NCBI GenBank assembly: GCA_024635625.1
Contig: JAGXIQ010000084.1
Coordinates: forward strand, 1-64,000
Direction: 5' to 3'
Source: Loktanella sp.
GTDB lineage: Bacteria; Pseudomonadota; Alphaproteobacteria; Rhodobacterales; Rhodobacteraceae
Length of the DNA: 64,000 nt
This document shows positions 54,496 to 64,000 of the stretch, piece by piece. Position numbers and translations under genes: made by a program. The notes beneath the pieces were generated by a model, which searched no databases, was not told the origin of the DNA, and saw nothing but the letters and a program-made list of their open reading frames with translations. Each line of letters begins with the position of its first letter. Within the stretch, counting starts at the first letter, position 1.

Positions 54496-55701
54496 TTAGC
54501 CGCGCGGTGCGGTCAAGGGTAGGCTGACGTCAACGACATCGCCGGGATAGATTTCCGTCTCCATCGTGGCGGGCAACGTCTGCGCGCCCAATGCATCCGT
54601 GCGAAAGATGCGCAACACCGGCGCGGCCAAGGCGACAGATGGGTCTTCTGGGATGCGTCCAGCGGCCAACAGATGGCCTTGCAAGGCCTGAAGCTGGGCC
54701 ACCTGCACGGATCGTTCGCCGACTGCACGGCGCAAAGCTTCGCGGGTGGTGATGCGCTGGGCGGTCAGGTCAGCTTGGGTCTGGTGACGGATCGTTTCCC
54801 GGTTCTGACGCGCCCGGGCGGCAAAAGTCTGATTTTCCAATAAATCCCGCGCCAGACGGCTTTCTTCGCGTTCCAGCTCTTGCAAGCGCGACCGCGGTGC
54901 AAGGCCGCGTTCTACAAGGGTTCGCATCGCCTCTACCTCTGCCCGCTGTAGGGCCTGCTCGTCTGATTGATGCGCAGCCAGTTGCGATAGGACCTCTAGT
55001 TCCACATCAGTCAGGGCAAGGGCTGTATCTGCGTAGGCGCGATCAGCGGCTTGTTCGGTCAACACGTCATCAAGCAACGCTGCATCTATGTCGCGCACGG
55101 GCGCGGGGTCGGCATCCGCGCCTGTCTTGGCCGGCGCCTCGGGTATGATGGCCTCTTCGGCCAGTTGGGCGTTCAGTCGGGTGATCTCGCTGTCGAGGGC
55201 TCGCAGGGCCTGCTCCCCCGCTCTTTGCTGCGCAAGCAGTTCAAGGATCTCTCCTAGTCCAGTGGCTGTTTCGGCCTCACCAGCGAACAGGCCACCAGCC
55301 GAGATGATGGCTTGCCGGACGGTCAGGCCGGGCTGATAGGTGACCTCTCCACTCGTTTTGACCTGACCGCCAACATAGACTGGGCGGTATTGCGAAACTT
55401 CAATCAGAACGATGGGATCAAGGAGGATGTCATGGGAGATGAGCGATTGGGCCACACGCTCTTGGATCGCGTCGATGGTCAGTCCGGCGACACTTATGCC
55501 CCCCACCAGCGGTAACCGGATTCGACCATCAACATCGACACGCGCATCGCGGGTCAGTTCAGGGGCCCCGGCGACGGATACGAACAACACGTCGCCACGG
55601 GCCACTGGGGTTTCGGCCAAAGCCGGCAGACCCGTCAGGCACAGCGCAATGGCCCAACCGGCAAACTGGCGGCAGTTTCTGCCTGTGTGCTTTGGGACCA
55701 C
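54496..55701 (-). CDS. Polysaccharide export protein, Wza/GumB-like, with coiled-coil insert
   Basis: A 401-residue exported protein. The signal peptide ends PALA-ET. The Poly_export domain (about 35-115) starts ARGDVLFVSVAGAPELTRDA, then a SLBB-like part reads PVYVGGQVKTSGEVTYQPGLTV. A long Ala/Glu/Gln/Arg coiled coil (about 150-350) fills most of the rest, which is unusual beside classical Wza. No lipobox Cys is seen. It starts at a GTG with AAAGGAG 10 nt upstream. It is the first gene of the leftward EPS operon. Confidence 0.85.
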   Translation of the reverse strand: MVPKHTGRNCRQFAGWAIALCLTGLPALAETPVARGDVLFVSVAGAPELTRDARVDVDGRIRLPLVGGISVAGLTIDAIQERVAQSLISHDILLDPIVLIEVSQYRPVYVGGQVKTSGEVTYQPGLTVRQAIISAGGLFAGEAETATGLGEILELLAQQRAGEQALRALDSEITRLNAQLAEEAIIPEAPAKTGADADPAPVRDIDAALLDDVLTEQAADRAYADTALALTDVELEVLSQLAAHQSDEQALQRAEVEAMRTLVERGLAPRSRLQELEREESRLARDLLENQTFAARARQNRETIRHQTQADLTAQRITTREALRRAVGERSVQVAQLQALQGHLLAAGRIPEDPSVALAAPVLRIFRTDALGAQTLPATMETEIYPGDVVDVSLPLTAPRG

Positions 55702-55987
55702 CGGTCTGAAACTCCTTTGGTAAACAAGACCATCGCAGGACTGGACGGTATGTCGTGAAGCCTAGCGCCACGACAGCATGACCCGAACCTGACCATCCGT
55801 CGGAAACGTGGACCTGCGTTCATCCGATCAGGGGACGTTGTTCTTGTTCCCCCCACCGCATGGTCTAGCCATCCACCGAAGGGTGACGTTTGCGCGGGGG
55901 GACAAACCCGGTCTGATGAACCCAACCCTGTTCGACCGCGTCTGCGGTCTGGCTAGGTTTGATGACTGCCGCCGAAAAGGGCCCTCT
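55702..55987. other. Divergent EPS promoter region
   Basis: A 286-nt gap between the leftward wza-like and rightward polymerase genes. No supportable gene is seen, and the upstream extension of the polymerase frame is in poor coding context. Both halves of the EPS locus should be started from here. Confidence 0.6.
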
Positions 55988-57268
55988 ATGAACCGACCGG
56001 TTGAAAGCTTTACCGCCGTCCACCCCCCAGCGCCGGCCCTGCGGCTGCGCTGGCGCAGGCTGGAATGGTGGGGTGCCTCAATCGCGCTGTTCTTGAATTC
56101 CGGTGCGCTGTTTCCCTTGGTGCTTATGGTCCAGAACGGAGAGATTGGTGACGCCGAGCGCGCGCGCCTGCGTCTGATGCAGCTGCCAGTCATCGCTATC
56201 ACGCTGATTCTGTTATCACGCCACACCGGGGCATTGATGCTGGCTGTCCGTCGGTCCTTGCCACTCGTCCTGCTGATTTTGCTCGCAGCACTTTCTGTCA
56301 CGTGGTCCATCGGGACGGGCGTCACCCTGCGGCGTGCGATCGCCTTAGGGATTACGTGCCTGCTTGCCACCTTGTTGGCGATTCGCTTTACACCGCGCCA
56401 GTTGCTGTTGCTGGTATCGGGTGTGATAGGTTTCTGCCTTTGGCTTAGCCTTGGTGCCGCTGTCCTAACGCCCAGTGCTGCCAATATGCCCGGCGGCGAG
56501 GGCCTGCGTGGCATCTATACACATAAAAACGTGCTGGGTTGGGCGGCCTGTTTGGGTGTGATCTGCGGCATAGCACTTTGGCAGGATAGCCACCGAGCGC
56601 TCCACTGGCGCGGGTTCCGCCTATTGGTAGCAAGCGTCGGTTGCCTGCTGCTGTCCGGATCTGGCACCGGGATCATTTGTTCATCCGTCGCGGTCGTGCT
56701 TTACGGCTTCTACGCCCTTTTAGCGCGGACTCGTGGCATGACGCGGCTGGTTTGCCTTTTGGTCGTGATGGAGCTTGTCGCAGCCATCGTCTTAGGCGGT
56801 AGACCCCTGCTCGTTCTAATACTCGATGGTTTGGGTAAGGACGCGACCCTGACTGGGCGCATACCGCTTTGGGATATCGTAGATATGCGCATCGCAGTGA
56901 AGCCGTGGTTGGGCTATGGTTATCAGTCGTTCTGGACTCCTGGCACTTATGGAAACGATCTGGTCACCACTACGTTGCAATGGCAACCGCCCCATGCCCA
57001 CAACGGTTTCCGTGATACGCTGCTAAGCCTCGGCGCACTGGGATTGACGCTGTTGATGTGGTCCTTGATCCGCGCCTTGCGTCAAGGCGCTGCCTTGCAA
57101 ATGCGGGCACCCAAAGAGGGCTGGGTTTGGCTGAACGTTGTGATCGGTGTTATGATCGCTATGAACCTGACCGAGAGTAATCTGCTAGCCCAAAACGATA
57201 TTCAGTGGCTGTTATTATCCACCGCAGTCATCATGATCGGGCTACGTGCGGCCGACCGGCGCGCCTGA
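55988..57268 (+). CDS. O-antigen ligase/polymerase family (Wzy-like) membrane protein
   Basis: A 426-residue polytopic protein with about 11 hydrophobic helices. A large periplasmic loop contains GIYTHKNVLGWAACLG, and later GRIPLWDIVDMRIAVKPWLGYGYQSFW and PPHAHNGFRDTLLSLG, which are the ligase/Wzy motifs (H and R residues). It probably polymerises repeat units in the periplasm. AAAAGGG lies 6 nt before the ATG at 55988. First gene of the rightward half. Confidence 0.85.
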   Translation: MNRPVESFTAVHPPAPALRLRWRRLEWWGASIALFLNSGALFPLVLMVQNGEIGDAERARLRLMQLPVIAITLILLSRHTGALMLAVRRSLPLVLLILLAALSVTWSIGTGVTLRRAIALGITCLLATLLAIRFTPRQLLLLVSGVIGFCLWLSLGAAVLTPSAANMPGGEGLRGIYTHKNVLGWAACLGVICGIALWQDSHRALHWRGFRLLVASVGCLLLSGSGTGIICSSVAVVLYGFYALLARTRGMTRLVCLLVVMELVAAIVLGGRPLLVLILDGLGKDATLTGRIPLWDIVDMRIAVKPWLGYGYQSFWTPGTYGNDLVTTTLQWQPPHAHNGFRDTLLSLGALGLTLLMWSLIRALRQGAALQMRAPKEGWVWLNVVIGVMIAMNLTESNLLAQNDIQWLLLSTAVIMIGLRAADRRA

Positions 57269-57294
57269 CGAAAACCCGCCAAAATCCCGTAAAT

Positions 57295-57339
57295 AAATGG
57301 CCACGGCATGGCTTCGCCTACTCTTGGGCGGGGCCATTT
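57295..57339 (+). other. Inverted repeat in the wzy-wecG gap
   Basis: AAATGGCC (57295-57302) and GGCCATTT (57332-57339) are perfect 8-bp inverted repeats, with GGC/GCC pairing possible inside. It lies 26 nt after the polymerase stop, in a 278-nt gap that otherwise shows only a weak frame. It may be a partial terminator or processing site. Confidence 0.3.
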
Positions 57340-57546
57340 GTACGTGCGCAGTAGTCCCCAAGCCGGTTGGTGTAATGGCATCATCCGAATGGGCCGGGGT
57401 CCTCATCCCTCTGCCGCAGGCGGGGGGTACAGCAGGTGAAGCATTCGGGCGATTGGGGGTGTCTTACTCACCGATCTGTCAGCTTCCCAATGGTCGGTTG
57501 CGGAACCTAGCCTCTTGGCAACCTAACGTATTTCCAGAGGATCCCC

Positions 57547-58413
57547 ATGACACCCAGTTCGACCCCCGTGGTGCAATCCGCACTGGCCCCCCTCGCCAGC
57601 ATCAACGTTCTGGGGGTGGCCGTGTCTGACCTGAACATGCCAAAGGCGATGCAATTTGTATTCGATGCGGTTCATACCGGAACCAAAGGTTATATCTGCA
57701 TCTGTGGCGCCCATGGGGTGGTCGAGTGTCAATCCGATCCCGCCCTGCAACGCGTTTTTAATGGCGCGATGGCGGCGACACCTGATGGTATGCCGCTGGT
57801 CTGGGCGTTGCACGGCGCTGGGCATGCAGACGCGGGACGGGTCTATGGCCCGGACCTGATGCGCAATATGCTGGACAGCGGCCGCGACGCCGGGCTGCGG
57901 CATTTCTTGTATGGCACCACCCCCGCGACCCTTGCAAAGTTAAGCGCCCAGATTTTGCGCCGCTATCCTGGTGCGATCATCTCTGGCACCTACGCGCCTC
58001 CCTTCCGCGCCCTGTCCCCAGACGAAGAGCGTCACGTCGCAGCCGTCATCAACCGGGCCGAGGCTGATATTGTCTGGGTCGGACTAAGCACACCCAAGCA
58101 AGACCGCTGGATGGCGTCGATGAGGGATCGGCTGAATGCGCCGGTACTGGTTGGCGTCGGTGCGGCTTTTGACTTTTTAGCGGGGAATACCCGTGCTGCG
58201 CCCCCGGTGCTGCAACGCGCGGGGCTGGAATGGGCCTATCGCCTGATGACCGAACCGCGGCGGTTGTGGCGGCGCTATGTGCGGATTGTGCCGCTTTATT
58301 TGCTGCTGCGCGGTTTGCAACGCGCCGGCCTGCGCCGGTTTCCAATCCCAGCCAGCGCAATCCCCGTGCCGCCGACCGGCGGCGACCAGCCTGACCGTAC
58401 CGCCACTATCTGA
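57547..58413 (+). CDS. WecG/TagA/CpsF-family glycosyltransferase
   Basis: A 288-residue transferase. ICICGAHGVVECQSDPALQ, ATPDGMPLVWALHG and VYGPDLMRNML match the family; VWVGLSTPKQDRWMASMRD and GVGAAFDFLAGNTRAAP are the C-terminal signature. It adds the second sugar to an undecaprenyl-PP-linked acceptor. The ATG has AGAGGA about 6 nt upstream. It precedes the priming transferase by 27 nt, which fits the order of assembly. Confidence 0.93.
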   Translation: MTPSSTPVVQSALAPLASINVLGVAVSDLNMPKAMQFVFDAVHTGTKGYICICGAHGVVECQSDPALQRVFNGAMAATPDGMPLVWALHGAGHADAGRVYGPDLMRNMLDSGRDAGLRHFLYGTTPATLAKLSAQILRRYPGAIISGTYAPPFRALSPDEERHVAAVINRAEADIVWVGLSTPKQDRWMASMRDRLNAPVLVGVGAAFDFLAGNTRAAPPVLQRAGLEWAYRLMTEPRRLWRRYVRIVPLYLLLRGLQRAGLRRFPIPASAIPVPPTGGDQPDRTATI

Positions 58414-58440
58414 TGCCATCTGCTGCTCCGAGGTAATGCC

Positions 58441-59814
58441 ATGACCAAGCCGATCACTCTGACCGATCCGACCCCCGTCGCCTACCATATCGGACCACAC
58501 CCTACTTTTAGTGGCACGAAATCCCCGCGATCTTTTCGAAGACCCTTTTGCGGCCTTGCGATCATCGGGGCCGATACCCTTGCAATGCTGATCCCCATGG
58601 GGGTGCTATTTTCACCGTGGGCTGGTGGTTCGATGCCTGCCGCAGTTCTGTCGCTGATCCTTGCGGGTGGCGCGACGGTTGTCTTGAACCTGCTGCAAGG
58701 CCTTTATCCGGGTGACCGTCTACACTCGCAAGAGACACTGCGCCGCCGGGCCCGGACTGTCGCGCTGTCATTGTTGTTGTTGCCTGCATTTTGCACCTAT
58801 GCTGCGCCCGGTGAACTGAACACCGGTATCGTGACAGCGTTGGCGTTGCTGGCGGCCCTTGTGTTGCAGATCCCGCTGCGCCGGGCCGTCCGTGGCCAGC
58901 TTTACCGGTCGGGACTTTGGGGTACGGCGGCGGTCTTTATCGCACCGCGTCAACTGCGTGAAACGCTTGAATCCTTTTTCCAGACCCATTGGCGCTATGG
59001 CCTGCGCCCGGTGCAGGAAGGGGCGCAGATTGCCGTGTTGGCCCGCACGCCAGACACCACTACTGCCACAATGCTGCGTCAGGAATACCACGAGGTCATC
59101 GTGCTGGCCGACATGCCGCACTTGCGGGTGTCTGGACTGCATCCGGCCGATATCGGCGGCGCGATCGGATTTTCCGTTGGGGCTGCTGGCACGCCGGGAT
59201 ACGCGGTGGTCAAGCGGATTATGGACATCGCGATCGCGCTGCCCGCCCTGTTGATACTGGCACCCTTCATGATTCTGGCGGCCTTGTGCATCTACATCGT
59301 CGATCCTGGCCCAGTTCACTACATCCAACCGAGAGAGGGTCTAGGTGGCCGTACCGTTGGCGTCTTGAAGCTGCGCACGATGTATCGCGACTCGGAAGCG
59401 CGCCTGAATACGCTTTTGACGACAGATCCGCAGGCACGCGCCGAATGGGCCCATCATTTTAAGCTGCGTAATGATCCGCGCTTGCTGCCTCGGATCGGAT
59501 CGTTCCTGCGTGCGTCCAGCATCGACGAACTGCCGCAGCTGATCAACGTCCTGCGTGGAGAGATGAGCATCGTAGGGCCGCGTCCCTTTCCTGAATATCA
59601 CCTAAAGGCGATGCCTGCCGCGTTCCGGGCAAAGCGTGCATCCGTCGCGCCGGGCATCACCGGATTGTGGCAAATCACCAGCCGCAGTGACGCCGACCTG
59701 ATCCAGCAACAACAGCTGGACGAACACTACATCGACAACCGTTCTTTGTGGTTCGACCTGCAGATCATTCTGGGCACGTTGCCAGCCCTGCTGCTTGGCA
59801 AAGGCGCCTACTGA
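58441..59814 (+). CDS. Undecaprenyl-phosphate sugar-1-phosphate transferase (priming)
   Basis: A 457-residue polyprenyl-phosphate hexose-1-P transferase. The N-terminal half has about four helices and a variable domain; the C-terminal catalytic part (about 255-457) reads [54 protein letters not shown] and [12 protein letters not shown], with [13 protein letters not shown] near the end. It starts repeat-unit assembly on undecaprenyl phosphate. The sugar is unknown (glucose, galactose or an amino sugar). Confidence 0.93.
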   Translation: MTKPITLTDPTPVAYHIGPHPTFSGTKSPRSFRRPFCGLAIIGADTLAMLIPMGVLFSPWAGGSMPAAVLSLILAGGATVVLNLLQGLYPGDRLHSQETLRRRARTVALSLLLLPAFCTYAAPGELNTGIVTALALLAALVLQIPLRRAVRGQLYRSGLWGTAAVFIAPRQLRETLESFFQTHWRYGLRPVQEGAQIAVLARTPDTTTATMLRQEYHEVIVLADMPHLRVSGLHPADIGGAIGFSVGAAGTPGYAVVKRIMDIAIALPALLILAPFMILAALCIYIVDPGPVHYIQPREGLGGRTVGVLKLRTMYRDSEARLNTLLTTDPQARAEWAHHFKLRNDPRLLPRIGSFLRASSIDELPQLINVLRGEMSIVGPRPFPEYHLKAMPAAFRAKRASVAPGITGLWQITSRSDADLIQQQQLDEHYIDNRSLWFDLQIILGTLPALLLGKGAY

Positions 59815-59855
59815 CATCGCCCTGCATTCCATTCTTCAAACCAAGGACTTTCATC

Positions 59856-60908
59856 ATGCGTAGTGACAAGACCATCCTCGTGACCGGCGGCGCCGGCTTC
59901 CTCGGATCGCACCTTTGCGATCGCCTGCTGGATGCTGGAAACCACGTTATCTGTGTCGACAATTTTCACACTGGTCGTCGGTCCAACGTCGCGCATCTGC
60001 TGCACAACGACCGGTTCGAGCTGATCCGCCAAGACATCACCGATCCGCTACGGGTCGAAGCGCAGGAAATCTACAACCTCGCCTGCCCCGCGTCGCCGGT
60101 GCATTATCAGGCTGATCCGGTGCGTACGGTCCAGACCAACGTGATCGGCGCCATCAACATGTTGGATTTGGCCAAGCGGACCGGGGCACGTATCTTTCAA
60201 GCCTCTACCAGTGAGGTTTACGGCGACCCGCACGTCCATCCGCAGGTCGAAGATTACCACGGCAATGTCAGCCCCACTGGCCCAAGGGCCTGCTACGACG
60301 AGGGCAAGCGCTGTGCCGAAACTCTGTTCTTCGACTACCAGCGCCAGTACGGGCTTGAAATTCGCGTGGCGCGGATTTTTAACACCTATGGTCCCCGGAT
60401 GCGGCCCGACGATGGGCGCGTCGTATCGAACTTTATCGTGCAGGCCCTGAAGGGCGAGCCGTTGACCATTTACGGTACCGGCGAACAGACGCGGTCCTTC
60501 TGCTATGTGGACGACCTGATTTCTGGCTTCGTGGCTCTGATGGCGGCAGACGACAGCGTGCCGCTGCCGGTCAATCTGGGCAATCCGATAGAGTTCACGA
60601 TGCGCCAACTCGCAGAGGCTGTGCTAGAGTTGACAGGATCGCGGTCCAAGCTGGAAACGCGGCCTTTGCCACAGGACGATCCAACCCAGCGCCGTCCCGA
60701 TATCTCTCGGGCTAAGGCACATCTGAACTGGGAACCGGCTGTGGCCCTGCGTGAAGGCCTTAAGCAGACCATCGCTTACTTTGACGCAGAGTTGTCGGGC
60801 CGCCGGATAGAGTCCGCGAATCGCTTTACCAAAGCAGTCCCGATTGTAACGGCTGCACATCTGAATGGTGCTGTGCCTATCGTCGCTCAAAAGGGGCAAG
60901 TTGGTTGA
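59856..60908 (+). CDS. UDP-glucuronate decarboxylase (UDP-xylose synthase)
   Basis: A 350-residue extended SDR. The NAD motif is [15 protein letters not shown], the catalytic set is STSEVYGDP and YDEGKRCAE (YxxxK), and [12 protein letters not shown] and [19 protein letters not shown] are strongly UXS-like. It converts UDP-glucuronate to UDP-xylose, suggesting xylose in the polymer. A UDP-glucose dehydrogenase gene is not in the window. AAGGA lies 8 nt before the ATG at 59856. The C-terminal 35 residues are extra. It overlaps the next start (TTGA). Confidence 0.9.
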   Translation: MRSDKTILVTGGAGFLGSHLCDRLLDAGNHVICVDNFHTGRRSNVAHLLHNDRFELIRQDITDPLRVEAQEIYNLACPASPVHYQADPVRTVQTNVIGAINMLDLAKRTGARIFQASTSEVYGDPHVHPQVEDYHGNVSPTGPRACYDEGKRCAETLFFDYQRQYGLEIRVARIFNTYGPRMRPDDGRVVSNFIVQALKGEPLTIYGTGEQTRSFCYVDDLISGFVALMAADDSVPLPVNLGNPIEFTMRQLAEAVLELTGSRSKLETRPLPQDDPTQRRPDISRAKAHLNWEPAVALREGLKQTIAYFDAELSGRRIESANRFTKAVPIVTAAHLNGAVPIVAQKGQVG

Positions 60909-62101
60909 AACTTCTGGTCTTTGCGCATCGTCTCGAACTCGGCGGCACACAAGTGAACGCCATCGAACTGGCTGCAGAGTTACGCGACCAGCACGGATAC
61001 GATATCATCTTTCACGCCTCTGAAGGTCCCGCACTTGAAATGGTGCGGGACAAAGGCCTGCGCTTTGTGCCGGCACCAGATGTCAGGTTTCATCCTTCTC
61101 CACAGCGTATAAACGCGCTTCGTAAATTGGTCCGACGTGAAAAACCGGACCTCATCCATGCGTGGGACTGGTGGCAGGGGCTAGAAGCCTATTATGGCAC
61201 CTACCTGACCAATGGCGTTCCGCTGTTGATTTCTGACATGAACATGGATTTGACACGCTCCATGCCGCGAAATGTGCCGACGACATTTGGGTTTCCGGAC
61301 CTGACAGAGGACGCGGCTGAACATGGCTGGCAGACACCAATGACGCTGCTGCCACCCGTGGATACGCGTACAAACGCCCCTCAGGCGATCAACAGTTCTG
61401 CGTTCCGTACCCGCCATGGGGCGAAATTGAACGACGTCGTAATTGTTTCTGTTTCGCGCCTGTCGAACGAAATGAAGTCCGACAGCTTGTTTCGCGCAAT
61501 CGAGGTCATCCGTACACTGGGGCAGAACATGCCGCTAAAGCTGATGATTGTGGGTGATGGCGCAGCACGGGCTGCGTTGCAGGAAAAGGCGGATGCTGCG
61601 AACCGCCATCTGTACCGAGAGGCGGTTATCCTAACCGGTGCAATGGCGGACCCTCGTGAAGTTTACGCAGCTGCCGATATCGTTCTGGGTATGGGCGGTT
61701 CCGCCTTGCGCGGATTGGCATTTGGGAAACCTTTGGTCGTCGTGGGGGCGAATGGCTTTGCCGTGGCTTTTACCCAGACCACCGCACCGACGTTTCTGAA
61801 AACAGGCATGTACGGCACCGGGGACGGCAAGTCGGGCAATCCTGCGATGTTCGAAGCGCTACGCCCTCTTGTCCAACGACCGCAACTGCGTGCCCAATTG
61901 GGGCCCTTCGGACGGGATTATGTGATGCAACATCACGATCTGACCCGTGTCACGGCCAGATTGGCCGAATACTGTGAAACGGCTGTAAACCATAAAAACC
62001 TAAGTCGCGCGAACCTCGCGGATGCGGCAAGGACCGCCTTTTACTATATGCGCGAACGGCGTTTTCGGGTCGCGTCACGGGATGCAATCCCTAGCCCATA
62101 A
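60905..62101 (+). CDS. GT-B glycosyltransferase
   Basis: A 398-residue transferase starting [20 protein letters not shown], the GGxQ acceptor-side motif of GT4. The C-terminal half has [32 protein letters not shown] and [21 protein letters not shown], which lacks the classic E-x7-E (the first Glu position is Gly/Ser), a departure worth noting. It starts at TTG overlapping the uxs stop. Its sugar is unknown. Confidence 0.88.
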   Translation: MKLLVFAHRLELGGTQVNAIELAAELRDQHGYDIIFHASEGPALEMVRDKGLRFVPAPDVRFHPSPQRINALRKLVRREKPDLIHAWDWWQGLEAYYGTYLTNGVPLLISDMNMDLTRSMPRNVPTTFGFPDLTEDAAEHGWQTPMTLLPPVDTRTNAPQAINSSAFRTRHGAKLNDVVIVSVSRLSNEMKSDSLFRAIEVIRTLGQNMPLKLMIVGDGAARAALQEKADAANRHLYREAVILTGAMADPREVYAAADIVLGMGGSALRGLAFGKPLVVVGANGFAVAFTQTTAPTFLKTGMYGTGDGKSGNPAMFEALRPLVQRPQLRAQLGPFGRDYVMQHHDLTRVTARLAEYCETAVNHKNLSRANLADAARTAFYYMRERRFRVASRDAIPSP

Positions 62102-62152
62102 CAACCGCCGAAATTTTTAGTAAATAGACAGATAAAAAGGTTACCCCCGCCC

Positions 62153-63610
62153 ATGATCCGTCGTTCATTCGCCATGGCCTTTGCCGACAAGGCAGCTGGG
62201 GTCGTCATCACGCTGGTCACGATGGCAGTGGTATCCCGCATCCTGACCCCGTCAGAAATCGGCCTGTTCATGGTGGCTAGTACCGTCGTCATTCTAATCG
62301 AAGCTTTTCGCGACTTTGGCGTCGGTGCTTTTATCGTGCAGCAACCGGTTCTGTCGCCCCTTCTGCTTCGCACGGCGGCGACGATTATCACGCTTATGTC
62401 GCTGGTGCTGGGGCTAAGCATTTTTGCTGCAGCTGACCTTCTGGCGTCTTATTACGATAATCCCGACCTGGCCACGTTAATCCGCATCGCGTCCGTGTCG
62501 TTCCTTGTGTCCCCGATCAGTAATCCGTTGCTGGCCCTTCTGCGGCGCGCGATGGCTTTTGATCGTGTCGCGATGATCAGCGTCAGTGCTGCGCTGGGGA
62601 ATGCTGTCACGGCGATCAGCCTGGCATTTAGCGGCTATGGTGCATTCAGCTTAGTCTGGGGATCGGTCACCGGGGCGGTCATCATGACTATCGGTGCCGT
62701 GATCTGCAAACCAGAATTATGGATCTTTCGCCCTAGTCTACGTCATTGGCGGGAAGTCATTCCCTTTGGCGCATGGTCGACCGTCGTGACATTGCTTGGG
62801 ATGCTTTTCGACGCTTTCCCCCGGCTGATCCTTGGCCGCGTCCTTGGATTCGGTGCGGTCGGGCTTTACGCCCGTGCGGTATCAATCACCACCCTGCCCG
62901 ACCGCCTTTTGCTAAGTGCCGTCCAGCCTGTGTTGTTGCCTGCAATGGCGACGCACGCACGCACGGGTGATCTGCGGACGCCGTTTCTGACTGGATTATC
63001 ATTTGTCTCGGGCTTGCAATGGCCGACGTTGGCGATGATCGCAGTTCTGGCTGATCCGATTGTGCGCCTGCTTCTTGGCAACCAATGGATAGAGATCGTG
63101 CCCTTGGTGCGGATCGTGGCGCTTGCATCGTTCTGCCTGTTTCCCGCCTATATCAGCTTTCCTGCGCTGGTCGCTTTGGGCCGCGTACGTGACATGGCGT
63201 TGGCGATGGTGATCGCGTTGCCGCCCTGTTTTGCGATCATGTATTTCGCCTCTTTGTTCGGGCTGCATGCCATGGGTTATGGCCTGTTCCTGACAGGACT
63301 TATTCAGGCGTCTACAGTGTTGTGGTTCGTGCAGCGCCGTGTCGGGTTTACATTGGGCGACATGGGCAACGTCATAAGCCGCAGTGCGGCCGTTACTGTC
63401 GTCACCCTTGCCACGCCCGTGGCGATTGTCGCCTTCAGTGACAGCTGGGTGCAGATGGGCCCAACTGTCCTGATCCTGTCGATCCTGACGGCCGCATTGG
63501 GGTGGGGAATTGGCCTTGTACTGGCGGATCATCCCCTGCGCGCAGAGGTCATGACGATCGCCCGTAGTTTTCGCCGCCCCGTCCTGACCGCGCAGACACA
63601 AGAGGTCTGA
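62153..63610 (+). CDS. Lipopolysaccharide/EPS flippase (Wzx-like)
   Basis: A 485-residue polytopic membrane protein with about 12-14 helices. The N-terminal part (FADKAAGVVITLVTMAVVSR, ILTPSEIGLFMVASTVV) and the repeated Ala/Leu/Gly helices fit the polysaccharide-transport MATE-like family. It translocates lipid-linked repeat units across the inner membrane. AAAAGG lies about 13 nt before the ATG. Last gene of the rightward operon. Confidence 0.9.
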   Translation: MIRRSFAMAFADKAAGVVITLVTMAVVSRILTPSEIGLFMVASTVVILIEAFRDFGVGAFIVQQPVLSPLLLRTAATIITLMSLVLGLSIFAAADLLASYYDNPDLATLIRIASVSFLVSPISNPLLALLRRAMAFDRVAMISVSAALGNAVTAISLAFSGYGAFSLVWGSVTGAVIMTIGAVICKPELWIFRPSLRHWREVIPFGAWSTVVTLLGMLFDAFPRLILGRVLGFGAVGLYARAVSITTLPDRLLLSAVQPVLLPAMATHARTGDLRTPFLTGLSFVSGLQWPTLAMIAVLADPIVRLLLGNQWIEIVPLVRIVALASFCLFPAYISFPALVALGRVRDMALAMVIALPPCFAIMYFASLFGLHAMGYGLFLTGLIQASTVLWFVQRRVGFTLGDMGNVISRSAAVTVVTLATPVAIVAFSDSWVQMGPTVLILSILTAALGWGIGLVLADHPLRAEVMTIARSFRRPVLTAQTQEV

Positions 63611-63845
63611 ACAATCCCGCCACAGGCGCGCCGTGCGTGTGCCAAACCGCCATGATCGCACCAATCAGACCAATATGGCCGCACGTCAAAATATGACGAG
63701 CGGCCCTTTGGCTGTCGCGTGCACATACTCAAATTTATGGAATGACTTCGCAGCTAGATCGATCCGGTGAAGGATCGCCACTGGTTATTCAGCCCTGTCA
63801 GTCTGTGACCGTGGCACTTGGTCACAACAGGCAAAGGCAGGTCGC

Positions 63846-63884
63846 GCAAATACGGCGGGATCTTATTGATCCCGCCGTATTTGC
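63846..63884 (-). terminator. Stem-loop after the LuxR-type gene
   Basis: GCAAATACGGCGGGATC (63846-63862) and GATCCCGCCGTATTTGC (63868-63884) form a perfect 17-bp stem with a 5-nt loop, 13 nt past the stop of the minus-strand regulator. No T-run follows, so it may be a weak terminator or stabilising hairpin. Confidence 0.7.
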
Positions 63885-63897
63885 ACTGCGCACCACG

Positions 63898-64000
63898 TTA
63901 ATTCCGGTGTGCGTCAGCGGGCCAGCCAGTCATCTGATTTAGCAGATATGCTGCCTCTGTTCGGTTGGTCGCCTTTAGCTTGTGAAAGATGTGCCGGATG
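63898..64000 (-). CDS. LuxR-type HTH regulator, C-terminal fragment
   Basis: The minus strand from the window edge reads IRHIFHKLKATNRTEAAYLL NQM and ends at TAA (63898-63900). HIFHKLKATNRTEAAY is the recognition-helix part of a LuxR/FixJ-type helix-turn-helix, usual at the C-terminus of response regulators. Only about 33 residues are seen. Its location, facing the EPS genes, makes it a candidate EPS regulator, as often found beside such loci. Confidence 0.75.
   Translation of the reverse strand, partial: IRHIFHKLKATNRTEAAYLLNQMTGWPADAHRN

Noticed and set aside
57297-57629. 110-residue frame between the polymerase and wecG genes
   Set aside because: It runs into wecG, whose own start has a good AGAGGA; the N-terminal signal-like look is weak.
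1-64000. tRNA genes, CRISPR arrays, insertion sequences or prophage
   Set aside because: No cloverleaf-like sequence in the gaps, no spaced direct repeats, no transposase or integrase frame, and no terminal repeats were seen.

Overview
The window looks like a chromosomal segment from a marine alphaproteobacterium of the Roseobacter group (Rhodobacteraceae), at moderately high GC. The lineage call rests on three things. There is a permuted two-piece tmRNA whose tag reads ANDNKAPMALAA, an alphaproteobacterial SspB, and a Rhodobacter-type phosphatidylethanolamine methyltransferase. A DUF1476 zeta-type ATPase inhibitor and a branched-chain ABC system with a GlxA-type regulator agree with it. No insertion sequence, prophage, CRISPR array, rRNA or tRNA gene was seen. 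Apart from the exopolysaccharide locus the content reads as core genome.

Layout. 1-3115 (minus): a small catabolic operon (phosphotransferase fragment, acyl-CoA dehydrogenase, nitronate monooxygenase, MaoC hydratase). 3235-5813: 6-phosphogluconate dehydrogenase converging on a DoeA-like M24 hydrolase. 5853-13016 (minus): a phosphate-starvation locus, phoR then a Pho box, pstSCAB, phoU and phoB. 13168-17619: a hypothetical protein, a PLP enzyme, a gamma-carbonic anhydrase, gmk, yicC and a PAS protein. 17688-25760: class II DAHP synthase, a GlxA-type regulator and a five-gene branched-chain-type ABC importer. 25841-27886: psd-pssA-pmtA, which together can take CDP-diacylglycerol to methylated phosphatidylethanolamine. 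27920-30292: tmRNA, a phytochelatin-synthase-like protein, a DUF1194 protein and sspB. 30331-36205: fumC with two tiny coupled genes, a P450/hydrolase pair, ccdA and a TusA-like protein.

36296-45976: RNase E, a TbpB-like lipoprotein, a DctB/DctD-like two-component pair whose regulator lacks the GAFTGA loop, a purine cluster (purC-purS-nucleotidase-purQ) and the zeta subunit. 46078-48895: an MprF-like membrane protein whose reading frame runs 134 nt into a betaine-homocysteine methyltransferase gene. 49031-64000: a Wzx/Wzy-type exopolysaccharide locus. Its two halves diverge from about 55.7-56.0 kb: export and glycosyltransferase genes leftward; polymerase, WecG-like, priming transferase, UDP-xylose synthase, glycosyltransferase and flippase rightward. 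A LuxR-type regulator is cut by the window end.

The most unusual points are the co-located tmRNA and SspB genes, the enhancer-binding regulator without GAFTGA and with a swapped Walker B pair, the GumC/Wzc-like protein with a dead-looking kinase module, a membrane-free PhoR, and a coupled membrane hydrolase/P450 pair. All calls come from reading the sequence. No database search was run, and family statements are from general knowledge.
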